A stretch of 37,512 bases of DNA from Burkholderiales bacterium. GTDB lineage: Bacteria; Pseudomonadota; Gammaproteobacteria; Burkholderiales; Burkholderiaceae_C. A model generated the notes under the pieces. The model did not search any database and was not told the DNA's origin. It saw only the letters and a program-made list of their open reading frames with translations. Where the stretch lies: the NCBI GenBank assembly GCA_028869005.1, contig JAGWTJ010000005.1, forward strand, positions 1 to 37,512, given 5' to 3'. Position 1 is the stretch's first letter. Each line of letters opens with the position of its first letter. Shown here in pieces: positions 29,260 through 37,512 of the stretch. The position numbers and the translations under genes are program-made.

Positions 29260-29265
29260 TATACT
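29260..29265. promoter_or_regulatory. Shared -10-like element (TATACT on plus) in the 22-bp comF/bioC divergent gap; the overlapping minus-strand TATATT is offset by 2-3 nt
   Basis: cgcctcaaTATACTgtcaggccATG; AT-rich island between divergent ATGs at 29251 (minus) and 29274 (plus). Confidence 0.35.
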
Positions 29266-29273
29266 GTCAGGCC

Positions 29274-30221
29274 ATGGCCGACGATGCGCACATCGCCGCC
29301 GCAGCGCCGGCGCTCGGCACGCAGCGGTCGGACCCGGTGGCGCTGCGCCACCTGCGCCGGCGCCTGTGGGGCGCCGAAGGCGCGCCCTGGTTGCATCGCG
29401 AGGTCGCGCGCCGCATGGCCGAGCGACTGCCGGTGATCAAGATGCAGCCGACGACGGTCGTCGACTGGTGGGCGACGCTCGGCGGCAGCGCCGATGCGCT
29501 TGCCGCTGCCTATCCTTCGGCGCGCCGCGTCGTGGTGCGGCCCGACGATGTCGCCGCCACGCGCAGCGATGCGCGTGGCGTGCCACGCCCGGCGTGGTGG
29601 TCACCCGGCCGCTGGCGCGGCGCGGCGCGGCCGCAAGACGCCGACTCGGTCGCCGAAGCACAGCTTGCCGAAGGCGCCGGCGAACTGCTGTGGGCCAACA
29701 TGACGCTGCACTTCGCGGCCGACCCGCTGGCGACGATGCGGCAGTGGCGGCGCATGCTGGCCGTCGACGGCTTCCTGATGTTCTCGACGCTCGGACCGGG
29801 CTCGCTCGGGCGCCTGCGCGACCTGTACCGCGCGCATGGCTGGAGCGCGCCGCATGCGCCCTTCGTCGATATGCACGACCTCGGCGACATGCTGATCGAG
29901 GCCGGCTTCGCCGACCCGGTGATGGACCAGGAAACCCTGACCTTGACCTGGGCCGACGGCGAGGCGCTGCTGGCCGAACTGCGCACACTCGGCGGCAACG
30001 CCGACACGGCCCGCTACCGTGGCCTGCGCACGCCGCGTTGGCGCCGTGAACTGGTCGGCGCGCTGGCGCGCGACGCCGGCGCTGATGACCGCATCGCGCT
30101 CGACCTCGAGGTCGTCTACGGGCATGCCTTCCGTCCGCCGCCGCGTGCGCGCGTCGCCGCCGAGACCACGTTGCCCGTGCAGGATCTGCGCGCGATGATG
30201 CGTGCCGGCCGGCGCCGCTGA
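29274..30221 (+). CDS. bioC: BioC-like malonyl-ACP O-methyltransferase (SAM-dependent methyltransferase)
   Basis: RHLRRRLWGAEGAPWLHREVARRMAERLPVIK...GELLWANMTLHFAADPLATMRQWRRMLAVDGFLMFSTLGPGSLGRLRDLYRAHGW...FVDMHDLGDMLIEAGFADPVMDQE. Confidence 0.85.
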   Translation: MADDAHIAAAAPALGTQRSDPVALRHLRRRLWGAEGAPWLHREVARRMAERLPVIKMQPTTVVDWWATLGGSADALAAAYPSARRVVVRPDDVAATRSDARGVPRPAWWSPGRWRGAARPQDADSVAEAQLAEGAGELLWANMTLHFAADPLATMRQWRRMLAVDGFLMFSTLGPGSLGRLRDLYRAHGWSAPHAPFVDMHDLGDMLIEAGFADPVMDQETLTLTWADGEALLAELRTLGGNADTARYRGLRTPRWRRELVGALARDAGADDRIALDLEVVYGHAFRPPPRARVAAETTLPVQDLRAMMRAGRRR

Positions 30222-30375
30222 GCGTGCATGGGGGCGGCGCCGGCACCGCGGGCCGATCGGTGCGCGACGATGGCGGCGCGTGGTGCGTGGTGCGGCCCGT
30301 GGTGACGACACTGCGGCCCACGCTCCTAGGGTATGCGCGGTGTCCGTACAGCCCGGACTTGCGCCGACCTGGGAC

Positions 30376-30381
30376 TAGAAT
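30376..30381 (+). promoter_or_regulatory. Candidate -10 element (TAGAAT) upstream of the cox operon
   Basis: ctgggacTAGAATcgcgccgcc, about 100 bp before the DUF2244 gene. No clear -35. Confidence 0.3.
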
Positions 30382-30481
30382 CGCGCCGCCTTAAGCTGGG
30401 TCAAGGATTCGACCCGCGCCCAAGACTAGGCCGGCGTCGCGTCGCGCTGTCCGTGCCGAGTTCCATTTCAATCCGACGCCC

Positions 30482-31087
30482 GTGTTGCCGACCGCGATGA
30501 CCGCGAGCTTTGCCCCCAGTTCCTGGCCCGCCCTTGCGCCGGCCGTGCGCGGGGCTGCCGTGGCGTCGGTGCGCGCCGTGCCGCTGGCGGGGATGCCCGC
30601 CGCGTGGCAATGGGTGCTGCGGCCGAACTGCTCGATCTCGCCGCACCAATTGCTGTCGGTGTACCTGTCCTTGTGCATCGTCTCGCTGGCCATCGCCGGC
30701 GTGTGCTTCTGGCTGGGCGCGACCTATGTGCTCGGTTTCACCGGCCTCGAGTTGCTGATGGTCGGCCTGGCGCTCGTTGTGTTCGCGCGCCACGCCTGCG
30801 ACGGCGACACCCTGACACTGATGGGCGCGTCGCTGCTCGTCGAGCAGCGGCGCGGCGCGCGCACCCTGCGTACCGACTTCATGGCCGACTGGCTTCGCGT
30901 CGAGCCCGCTGCCGGCCAGGGGTCGCTGATCGAGATCAGCGGCCAGGGCCGCAGCGTGCGCGTGGGCCGCCACCTGCGGCGCGAGCACCGCGCCGAGTTC
31001 GCACGCCAGCTGCGCGCCGCCTTGCGCCGCCTGCCGCCCGTCTCCGAGCCTGCATCCGCCGCCACGCCGGCCCCGCATCGCCCCTGA
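30482..31087 (+). CDS. DUF2244-family membrane protein preceding the cox genes (GTG start, alternative ATG at 30497)
   Basis: WQWVLRPNCSISPHQLLSVYLSLCIVSLAIAGVCFWLGATYVLGFTGLELLMVGLALVVFARHACDGDTLTL. Confidence 0.85.
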   Translation: MLPTAMTASFAPSSWPALAPAVRGAAVASVRAVPLAGMPAAWQWVLRPNCSISPHQLLSVYLSLCIVSLAIAGVCFWLGATYVLGFTGLELLMVGLALVVFARHACDGDTLTLMGASLLVEQRRGARTLRTDFMADWLRVEPAAGQGSLIEISGQGRSVRVGRHLRREHRAEFARQLRAALRRLPPVSEPASAATPAPHRP

Positions 31088-31109
31088 TCCGACCAAGGAA
31101 ACGACGAAG

Positions 31110-32291
31110 ATGACCCAGCCTACCGGGCCGCGCCTCGCGCACCTCGCCGCGCTTGCCGGCGCCCTGTTCGCCACGGGCCTGGCGCGCGCCGCCGGCAATG
31201 TCAACGATCTGCCCGGCGGTCCGGCCGTCAACCAGATCAACCTGCATCCACCGGTCAGCCCGATCGCGCAGCAGCAGATCTGGCTGCACAACGTGACGAT
31301 GCTGGTGTGCCTGGTGATCGGCGTGCTGGTGTTCGGCGCGATGCTGATCTCCATCGTCAAGCACCGCCGCTCGGTCGGGCACCAGGCGGCGCACTTCCAC
31401 GAGAGCGTGGCCGTCGAGATCGCGTGGACGGTGGTGCCCTTCATCATCGTCGTCACGCTCGGCGCGCTGGCCACGCGCACCGTGGTGGCGCAGAAGGACA
31501 CGTCGAACGCCGACCTCACGATCAAGGCCACCGGCTACCAGTGGAAGTGGGGCTACGACTACCTCAAGGGCGAGGGCGAGGGCATCGGCTTCCTGTCCAC
31601 GCTGGACCCGGCGCAGCGCGACCTGTCCAACAGCGGCAAGCCGCCGCCCCTCGACAACTACCTGCTGAAGGTCGACAACCCGCTGGTGGTGCCGGTCGAC
31701 AAGAAGATCCGCGTCATCACCACCGCCGGCGACGTCATCCACTCGTGGATGGTGCCGGCCTTCGGCGTCAAGCAAGACGCCATTCCCGGCTTCGTGCGCG
31801 ACACCTGGTTCCGCGCCGACAAGCCGGGCGACTACTACGGCCAGTGCGCCGAGCTGTGCGGCAAGGAACACGCCTACATGCCGATCCACGTGCGCGTGCT
31901 GGCCGCCGCCGACTACAGCAAGTGGGTCGACGGCAAGATGAAGGAGCTGGCCGCCGCTGCCGACGACCCGAACAAGGTCTGGACGCTGCCCGACCTCGTC
32001 GCGCGCGGCGAGAAGGTCTACAGCGCCAACTGTGCCGCCTGCCATCGGCCCGACGGCAAAGGCGCCGGCCCGATCAAGCCGCTCGACGGCAGCGCCATCG
32101 TACTCAACGACCCTGCCGCCGAGATCCGCACCGTGCTCGACGGCCGCCTGAACGGCGCCATGCCGTCGTGGAGCAAGCAGCTGTCCGACACCGAGATCGC
32201 CGCCGTCATCACCTACACGAAGAACTCGTGGAGCAACAAGACCGGCAAGCTCGTGCAACCCACCGAAGTGGCAGCCGCGCGCAAGCCGTGA
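31110..32291 (+). CDS. coxB: Cytochrome c oxidase subunit II with C-terminal cytochrome c domain
   Basis: Cu-A motif [18 protein letters not shown]; haem c motif CAACH in [19 protein letters not shown]; two N-terminal TM segments. Confidence 0.97.
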   Translation: MTQPTGPRLAHLAALAGALFATGLARAAGNVNDLPGGPAVNQINLHPPVSPIAQQQIWLHNVTMLVCLVIGVLVFGAMLISIVKHRRSVGHQAAHFHESVAVEIAWTVVPFIIVVTLGALATRTVVAQKDTSNADLTIKATGYQWKWGYDYLKGEGEGIGFLSTLDPAQRDLSNSGKPPPLDNYLLKVDNPLVVPVDKKIRVITTAGDVIHSWMVPAFGVKQDAIPGFVRDTWFRADKPGDYYGQCAELCGKEHAYMPIHVRVLAAADYSKWVDGKMKELAAAADDPNKVWTLPDLVARGEKVYSANCAACHRPDGKGAGPIKPLDGSAIVLNDPAAEIRTVLDGRLNGAMPSWSKQLSDTEIAAVITYTKNSWSNKTGKLVQPTEVAAARKP

Positions 32292-32322
32292 CCGCCCCGC
32301 CCCGCATTCCGAGGATCGACCG

Positions 32323-33954
32323 ATGAGCGCAGTTCTCCAACCCAGCGGCCACGCGGGTCATGCCGGCCACGACGACCACGCGCACGGCCGTCCGCACGGC
32401 TGGCGGCGCTGGCTGTTCGCGACCAACCACAAGGACATCGGCACGATGTACCTGCTGTTCAGCTTCACGATGCTGGTCGTCGGCGGCACGCTGGCGATGG
32501 GCATCCGTGCCGAGCTGTTCGAGCCCGGGCTGCAGTTCTTCAACCCGGAGATGTTCAATCAGCTCACGACGATGCATGGGCTGATCATGGTCTTCGGCGC
32601 CATCATGCCGGCCTTCGTGGGCTTCGCGAACTGGATGGTGCCGCTGCAGATCGGCGCCGCCGACATGGCCTTCGCGCGCATGAACAACCTCAGCTTCTGG
32701 CTGCTGGTGCCGGCGGCGATCCTGCTCGTGGGGGCCTTCTTCATGCCCGGCGGCGCGCCGGCGGCCGGCTGGACGCTGTATGCGCCGCTCACGCTGCAGA
32801 TGGGCCCGTCGATGGACTTCGCGATCTTCGCGATCCACATCATGGGCATGAGCTCGATCATGGGCTCGATCAACATCATCGTCACCATCCTCAATCTGCG
32901 CGCGCCGGGCATGACGCTGATGAAGATGCCGATGTTCTCCTGGACTTGGCTCATCACCGCCTACCTGCTGATCGCGGTGATGCCGGTGCTGGCCGGCGCG
33001 CTGACGATGACGCTCACCGACCGCCACTTCGGCACCTCGTTCTTCAGCGCGGCCGGCGGCGGCGACCCGATCATGTACCAGCACATCTTCTGGTTCTTCG
33101 GGCACCCCGAGGTCTACATCATGATCCTGCCGGCGTTCGGCATGATCAGCCAGATCATCCCGGCGTTCGCGCGCAAGAAGCTGTTCGGCTACACGTCGAT
33201 GGTGTACGCCACGGCGTCGATCGCGATCCTGTCGATGATCGTCTGGGCGCACCACATGTTCACCACCGGCATGCCGGTGACGGGGCAGCTGTTCTTCATG
33301 TACGCGACCATGCTGATCGCGGTGCCGACCGGCGTGAAGGTCTTCAACTGGACCGCCACCATGTGGCGCGGCTCGATGAGCTTCGAGTCGCCGATGCTGT
33401 GGGCGGTGGGCTTCATCTTCGTGTTCACGATCGGCGGCTTCACCGGCGTCGTGTGCGCGATGGCGCCGGTCGACACGCAGATTCAGGACACCTACTACGT
33501 GGTGGCGCACTTCCACTACGTGCTGGTGGCCGGCTCGCTGTTCGCGATGTTCGCCGGCTACTACTACTGGGCGCCGAAGTGGACCGGCGTGATGTACGAC
33601 GAGACGCGCGGCAAGATCCACTTCTGGGGTTCGATGATCACCTTCAACCTCACCTTCTTCCCGATGCACTTCCTCGGTCTGGCCGGCATGCCGCGCCGCT
33701 ACGCCGACTACCCGATGCAGTTCGCCGACTTCAACATGATCGTCTCGATCGGCGGCTTCGGCTTCGGGTTGATGCAGCTGTACTTCTTCTTCTTCGTCGT
33801 GCTGCCGATGCTGCGCGGCAAGGGCCAGCCGGCGCCGCAGAAGCCCTGGGACGGCGCCGAGGGGCTCGAGTGGGAAGTGCCTTCGCCGGCGCCCTGGCAC
33901 ACCTTCGAGACGCCGCCCAGGCTGAGCGCCGACGCCACCAAGGTGGTGGGCTGA
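32323..33954 (+). CDS. coxA: Cytochrome c oxidase subunit I
   Basis: [16 protein letters not shown]...[28 protein letters not shown]...[17 protein letters not shown]...HHMFTTG...[23 protein letters not shown]. Confidence 0.98.
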   Translation: MSAVLQPSGHAGHAGHDDHAHGRPHGWRRWLFATNHKDIGTMYLLFSFTMLVVGGTLAMGIRAELFEPGLQFFNPEMFNQLTTMHGLIMVFGAIMPAFVGFANWMVPLQIGAADMAFARMNNLSFWLLVPAAILLVGAFFMPGGAPAAGWTLYAPLTLQMGPSMDFAIFAIHIMGMSSIMGSINIIVTILNLRAPGMTLMKMPMFSWTWLITAYLLIAVMPVLAGALTMTLTDRHFGTSFFSAAGGGDPIMYQHIFWFFGHPEVYIMILPAFGMISQIIPAFARKKLFGYTSMVYATASIAILSMIVWAHHMFTTGMPVTGQLFFMYATMLIAVPTGVKVFNWTATMWRGSMSFESPMLWAVGFIFVFTIGGFTGVVCAMAPVDTQIQDTYYVVAHFHYVLVAGSLFAMFAGYYYWAPKWTGVMYDETRGKIHFWGSMITFNLTFFPMHFLGLAGMPRRYADYPMQFADFNMIVSIGGFGFGLMQLYFFFFVVLPMLRGKGQPAPQKPWDGAEGLEWEVPSPAPWHTFETPPRLSADATKVVG

Positions 33955-33963
33955 AGCGCGGCG

Positions 33964-34098
33964 ATGCGGCAGGACGCCGTGAGCGACAAGTCCGACCAGC
34001 GCAAGGCCAACGTGCGCCTGGCGCTGATCCTGGCTTCGGTGGCGCTGGCGTTCGCGCTCGGCTTCGTCGTCAAGATGCGCTGGCTCGGGGGCACCTGA
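33964..34098 (+). CDS. Small single-TM protein (44 aa) between coxA and ctaG; cytochrome oxidase small assembly protein-like (alternative GTG start at 33979)
   Basis: Manual translation MRQDAVSDKSDQRKANVRLALILASVALAFALGFVVKMRWLGGT*; charged N-terminus plus one TM helix. Absent from the supplied ORF track (too short). Confidence 0.8.
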   Translation: MRQDAVSDKSDQRKANVRLALILASVALAFALGFVVKMRWLGGT

Positions 34099-34099
34099 C

Positions 34100-34702
34100 G
34101 TGAGCCTGCGAACGCCCGCCGCGCTGCTGAGCGCCGACAACCGCCGCATGCTGGCCAAGCTGGTGGTGGTGGCGCTGGCGATGTTCGGCTTCGGCTATGC
34201 GCTGGTGCCGATGTACCGCGCCATCTGCGACGCGCTCGGCATCAACGTGCTGACGCTGTCGGAGCAGCGTGGTGGCAACTGGAGCGGCGCCGCGCCGAGT
34301 GCCGCCAACACTCAGGTCGACGCGACGCGCAGCATCACCGTCGAGTTCGATACCAACGCGCGCGGCCCCTGGTACTTCAAGCCCGCCGTGCGTTCGCTGC
34401 AGGTGCATCCGGGCGAACTGACCACCGTCATGTACGAGTTCCGCAACGTGCAGAACCGCACCATGGCGGCACAGGCCATCCCGAGCTACGCACCGGGCCA
34501 GGCCGGACCGTACTTCCACAAGCTGCAGTGCTTCTGCTTCAACGAATACACGCTGGCGCCGGGCGAAGGCCGCCAGTGGCCGGTGGTGTTCTTCATCGAC
34601 CCGAAGCTGCCGCGCAGCGTGACGACGATCACCTTGTCGTACACGTTCTTCGAGGTCGGCGGCAAGACGCCGGCGGCACCGGCGGCCGCGGCGGCGACAT
34701 GA
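34100..34702 (+). CDS. ctaG: Cytochrome c oxidase assembly protein CtaG/Cox11
   Basis: MFGFGYALVPMYRAICDALGINVLT...FDTNARGPWYFKPAVRSLQVHPGELTTVMYEFRNVQNRTMAAQAIPSYAPGQAGPYFHKLQCFCFNEYTLAPGE; GTG start. Confidence 0.97.
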   Translation: MSLRTPAALLSADNRRMLAKLVVVALAMFGFGYALVPMYRAICDALGINVLTLSEQRGGNWSGAAPSAANTQVDATRSITVEFDTNARGPWYFKPAVRSLQVHPGELTTVMYEFRNVQNRTMAAQAIPSYAPGQAGPYFHKLQCFCFNEYTLAPGEGRQWPVVFFIDPKLPRSVTTITLSYTFFEVGGKTPAAPAAAAAT

Positions 34703-34932
34703 TGAGTCAGGGACTGCACGACGCCGGCCAGCGGCACGCCACGTTCGTGCAGACGATGCGCGCAGTGGCGTGGTCGTTCTTCGGCATCCGCCGGCGCGCG
34801 GGTCAGGAGCGCGACGCCGAGCGGCTGAACCCGGTGCACGTCGTGCTGGGCGGCCTGGCCGGCGTGGCACTGTTCGTCGCCGTGCTGGTGCTGCTGGTGC
34901 GCTGGGTGGTCGGCAGCGGCGTCGCCGGGTAG
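34699..34932 (+). CDS. DUF2970-family small membrane protein
   Basis: FVQTMRAVAWSFFGIRRRAGQERDAERLNPVHVVLGGLAGVALFVAVLVLLVRWVV; overlaps the ctaG stop. Confidence 0.8.
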   Translation: MMSQGLHDAGQRHATFVQTMRAVAWSFFGIRRRAGQERDAERLNPVHVVLGGLAGVALFVAVLVLLVRWVVGSGVAG

Positions 34933-34979
34933 CAGCGGCTGCGCAATCGAGAATTTCGAGGCGAGAGAGAGAGTCACAG

Positions 34980-35861
34980 ATGGCATCGAGCACACCGAGC
35001 GGCAGCGCGCCGTACTACTTCGTCCCCGCACCGTCGGAGTTCCCGGTGCAGGTGGCCTTCGGCATGCTGCTGATCATCGTCGGCGGCGCCGAATGGCTCA
35101 ACGGCCAGGACTGGGGCGCCTACGTGCTGCTGGTCGGCGTGCTGGTCTGGGTCACCGTGGTGTTCCGCTGGTTCCGCCAGGCGATCGGCGAGAGCGAGCG
35201 CCACTTGTATTCGCTGCGCGTCGACGCGTCGTACCGCTGGAGCATGAGCTGGTTCATCTTCAGCGAGGTGATGTTCTTCGGCGCCTTCTTCGGTGCCCTG
35301 TACTGGGCGCGGGTGCATTCGATCCCCGATCTGGGCGGCCTGCAAAGCCAGATCCTTTGGCCCGACTTCAAGGGCGTGTGGCCGACCGTCGGCGGCGGCA
35401 CCGCGTCGCCCACCGGCACGGTCGATCCGTTCGGCGTGATCGGCCCCTGGCCGCTGCCGACCATCAACACCGCGCTGCTGCTGAGCTCGGGCGTGACGAT
35501 CACGATCGCGCACCACGCACTGCTCGCCAACCGGCGCACCAAGACCATCTTCTGGATGTGGGTCACGGTGCTGCTCGGCCTGTCGTTCCTGTTCGTGCAG
35601 GGCTACGAGTACTCGCACGCCTATCACGAGCTCAACCTCAAGCTCAGTTCGGGCGTGTTCGGCAGCACCTTTTTCATGCTGACGGGATTCCACGGCTTTC
35701 ACGTCTTCGTCGGCATGCTGATGCTGACCTTCATCACGCTGCGCCTGATGAAGGGCCACTTCACGCCCGAGCGTCACTTCGGTTTCGAGGGTGCCGCGTG
35801 GTACTGGCACTTCGTCGACGTCGTGTGGCTCGGCCTGTACTTCCTCGTCTACTGGCTCTGA
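34980..35861 (+). CDS. coxC: Cytochrome c oxidase subunit III
   Basis: YYFVPAPSEFPVQVAFGMLLIIVGG...SMSWFIFSEVMFFGAFFGALYWAR...GYEYSHAYHELNLKLSSGVFGSTFFMLTGFHGFHVFVGMLML...WYWHFVDVVWLGLYFLVYW. Confidence 0.97.
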   Translation: MASSTPSGSAPYYFVPAPSEFPVQVAFGMLLIIVGGAEWLNGQDWGAYVLLVGVLVWVTVVFRWFRQAIGESERHLYSLRVDASYRWSMSWFIFSEVMFFGAFFGALYWARVHSIPDLGGLQSQILWPDFKGVWPTVGGGTASPTGTVDPFGVIGPWPLPTINTALLLSSGVTITIAHHALLANRRTKTIFWMWVTVLLGLSFLFVQGYEYSHAYHELNLKLSSGVFGSTFFMLTGFHGFHVFVGMLMLTFITLRLMKGHFTPERHFGFEGAAWYWHFVDVVWLGLYFLVYWL

Positions 35862-35880
35862 GGCGCACCGCGGCCGCATC

Positions 35881-35906
35881 GCGAGGGCGCCCGCGGGCGC
35901 CCTCGC
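35881..35906. terminator. 26-bp perfect palindrome between convergent coxC and DUF2909 genes, candidate bidirectional terminator
   Basis: GCGAGGGCGCCCGCGGGCGCCCTCGC equals its own reverse complement; located between stops at 35861 (+) and 35923 (-). No T-tract. Confidence 0.55.
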
Positions 35907-35922
35907 CGCCTTCGGCGCTGCG

Positions 35923-36162
35923 TCACGAGCCCGCTGGCAGCCCCGAGGGATGGACCCAGCCGAAGTGCCAGGCGAGCAGGATGAAGAGGAACAGCGCCAC
36001 CGACAGCGCCACCCGCAGCGCGAGTGCGCGCGCCATGCGGCGGTGGCGGTCGAGTGTCGCCGCCTCGGGATCGTCGCCTTCGGGCTTGCGCAGCATGAAC
36101 ACGCCGGCACCGGCCAGCGCCGCCACCACGGCGACGAGCACGACCACGATGAGAGCCTTCAT
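35923..36162 (-). CDS. DUF2909-family twin-transmembrane small protein
   Basis: MKALIVVVLVAVVAALAGAGVFMLRKPEGDDPEAATLDRHRRMARALALRVALSVALFLFILLAWHFGWVHPSGL. Confidence 0.8.
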   Translation of the reverse strand: MKALIVVVLVAVVAALAGAGVFMLRKPEGDDPEAATLDRHRRMARALALRVALSVALFLFILLAWHFGWVHPSGLPAGS

Positions 36163-36270
36163 CGCGGCCGATTGTCCTCCCACGCGTCCTCCCACGCGGC
36201 TCGTGCGCACGCCGAGCGGACGCAAGCCGGCACGGCACGCGATGAGCGTGCGCAGCTCGCGCCGGACGCG

Positions 36271-37026
36271 ATGAACCTGCGCGGCCTGATCGTGCTGTTG
36301 GGCGCGCTCGCGGCCTGCGGCGTGACGAGTGCGCTCGGCGCCTGGCAGCTCGCGCGCGCGGCCGAAAAGCGCGCTCTGGAGATGCAGCAGGAGCACCAGC
36401 GCGCGCTGCCGCCGCTAGTCGCCGCGGAATTGCCGCGCGATGCGCCGGCGCTGGCGGAGCAGATGCAGCGTGCCGCGCGGCTCGACGGCCGCTGGCGTGC
36501 CGAGGACACGGTCTGGCTCGACAACCGTTCGATGACCGGCCGCGTCGGCTTCTACGCCGTCACGCCGCTCGTGCTGGCCGATGGGCGCGCCGTGCTCGTG
36601 CAGCGCGGCTGGTGGCCGCGCGACGCGGCCGTGCGCACGCACATCGGCGCGTCTGCGCCGCCGGCGGGCCGGGTCGAGGTCTACGGCCGCATCGCCGCGG
36701 CGACCTCGCACCAGTTCGCGCTTGGCCCCGAGCCGGCAACGCCGGGCCCGATCCGCCAGAATCTCGATCTCGCTGCCTTCGCGCGCGAGATCCGTCTGCC
36801 GCTGCTGCCGTTCGTCGTGCTGCAGGAGGACGATCCGGAGGCGGCGGGCAAGGCGGCCGACGGCCTGCTGCGACAGTGGCCGCCGCCTCCCGTCGACGTG
36901 TACAAGCACTACGGCTACGCCTTCCAGTGGTTCGCACTCTCGACGCTCGTGCTGGGTCTGTATGTCTGGTTCCGAATCCTGCGGCCGCGCTTCGCGGTCG
37001 GTTCCCATGATGTCGAGCGTGCCTAG
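36271..37026 (+). CDS. SURF1-family cytochrome oxidase biogenesis protein
   Basis: ALGAWQLARAAEKRALEMQ...RLDGRWRAEDTVWLDNRSMTGRVGFYAVTPLVLADGRAVLVQRGWWPRD...VDVYKHYGYAFQWFALSTLVLGLYVWF. Confidence 0.93.
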   Translation: MNLRGLIVLLGALAACGVTSALGAWQLARAAEKRALEMQQEHQRALPPLVAAELPRDAPALAEQMQRAARLDGRWRAEDTVWLDNRSMTGRVGFYAVTPLVLADGRAVLVQRGWWPRDAAVRTHIGASAPPAGRVEVYGRIAAATSHQFALGPEPATPGPIRQNLDLAAFAREIRLPLLPFVVLQEDDPEAAGKAADGLLRQWPPPPVDVYKHYGYAFQWFALSTLVLGLYVWFRILRPRFAVGSHDVERA

Positions 37027-37512
37027 CATGGCGGGGCCCGAAGCCGACGCGGCGGCGCGTGACAGCGCGCGTCGCAGGCGCAGCGGGCGCGTCAAGATGC
37101 TGCTTCTGCTGGCGCTGTTCGTCGCGCCGGTCGTCGCGTCGTACTACACGTACTACGTGATCCGTCCCGAGGGGCGGACCAACTACGGCACGCTGATCCA
37201 GCCTTCGCGCGCGCTGCCGTTGGCGCTGCCGCTCACCACGCTCGACGGACAGCGCGTCGAGGCGGCGTCGCTGCACGGCCGCTGGCTGCTGCTCGCCGTG
37301 GGCGGCGGCGCGTGCGCGGCCGATTGCGAGAAGCGCCTGTACATGCAGCGCCAGTTGCGCGAGATGCTCGGCCGCGAGCGCGACCGCGTCGAGAAGATCT
37401 GGCTCGTCGACGACGCCCTGCTGCTGCGGCCCGAGCTGCGTGCCGCAGTGGATGCGGCACCGCCCGTGACCGTGCTGCGCGTCGAGCGCGCGGCGCTGAC
37501 GCAGTGGCTGGC
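37007..37512 (+). CDS. SCO-like/thioredoxin-fold membrane protein of the cox locus, 3' truncated by the window end
   Basis: Open to the window end and therefore absent from the ORF track: MSSVPSMAGPEADAAARDSARRRRSGRVKMLLLLALFVAPVVASYYTYYVIRPEGRTNYGTLIQP...LHGRWLLLAVGGGACAADCEKRLYMQRQLREMLG. CxxxC motif. Confidence 0.8.
   Translation, partial: MMSSVPSMAGPEADAAARDSARRRRSGRVKMLLLLALFVAPVVASYYTYYVIRPEGRTNYGTLIQPSRALPLALPLTTLDGQRVEAASLHGRWLLLAVGGGACAADCEKRLYMQRQLREMLGRERDRVEKIWLVDDALLLRPELRAAVDAAPPVTVLRVERAALTQWL

Noticed and set aside
32209-34158. 649-aa minus-strand ORF antisense to coxA
   Set aside because: His/Arg/Glu-rich shadow translation; coxA on the plus strand is certain.

Overview
The window is a high-GC bacterial chromosomal segment. 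Gene content and order look betaproteobacterial (Burkholderiales-like); this is an inference from synteny, no search was run. Left to right: (1) a 5'-truncated ChpA/PilL-type hybrid CheA kinase with Hpt, HATPase, CheW and REC domains, followed by a 56-bp near-perfect palindrome flanked by CTAA direct repeats; (2) a GGDEF diguanylate cyclase and a cytochrome b561; (3) a roughly 10.7-kb co-directional minus-strand cluster: PepSY protein, PAP2 phosphatase, COG4705/DUF347 membrane protein, small lipoprotein, DedA protein, TolC-like OMF, RND adaptor, RND pump, QseB/PmrA-like regulator, QseC/PmrB-like kinase; (4) a plus-strand housekeeping run: GNAT, AlgH/YqgE, RuvX, PyrR, PyrB, a catalytically degenerate dihydroorotase (PyrX/PyrC'-like), a PlsC-like acyltransferase, a non-canonical PRPP-synthetase-like protein, GpmI, rhodanese, GrxC, SecB, GpsA; (5) TrmL and ComF on the minus strand, divergent from BioC; (6) an aa3/caa3 cytochrome c oxidase operon: DUF2244, CoxB, CoxA, a 44-aa small protein absent from the ORF track, CtaG, DUF2970, CoxC, DUF2909 (minus strand), SURF1 and a 3'-truncated SCO-like protein. 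No CRISPR array, tRNA, rRNA, prophage or intact transposase was seen. The strongest candidate for an undescribed system is the minus-strand envelope cluster. It puts two plausible undecaprenyl-phosphate recycling functions (PAP2 and DedA) next to a tripartite RND pump, two poorly characterised envelope proteins and a two-component system.
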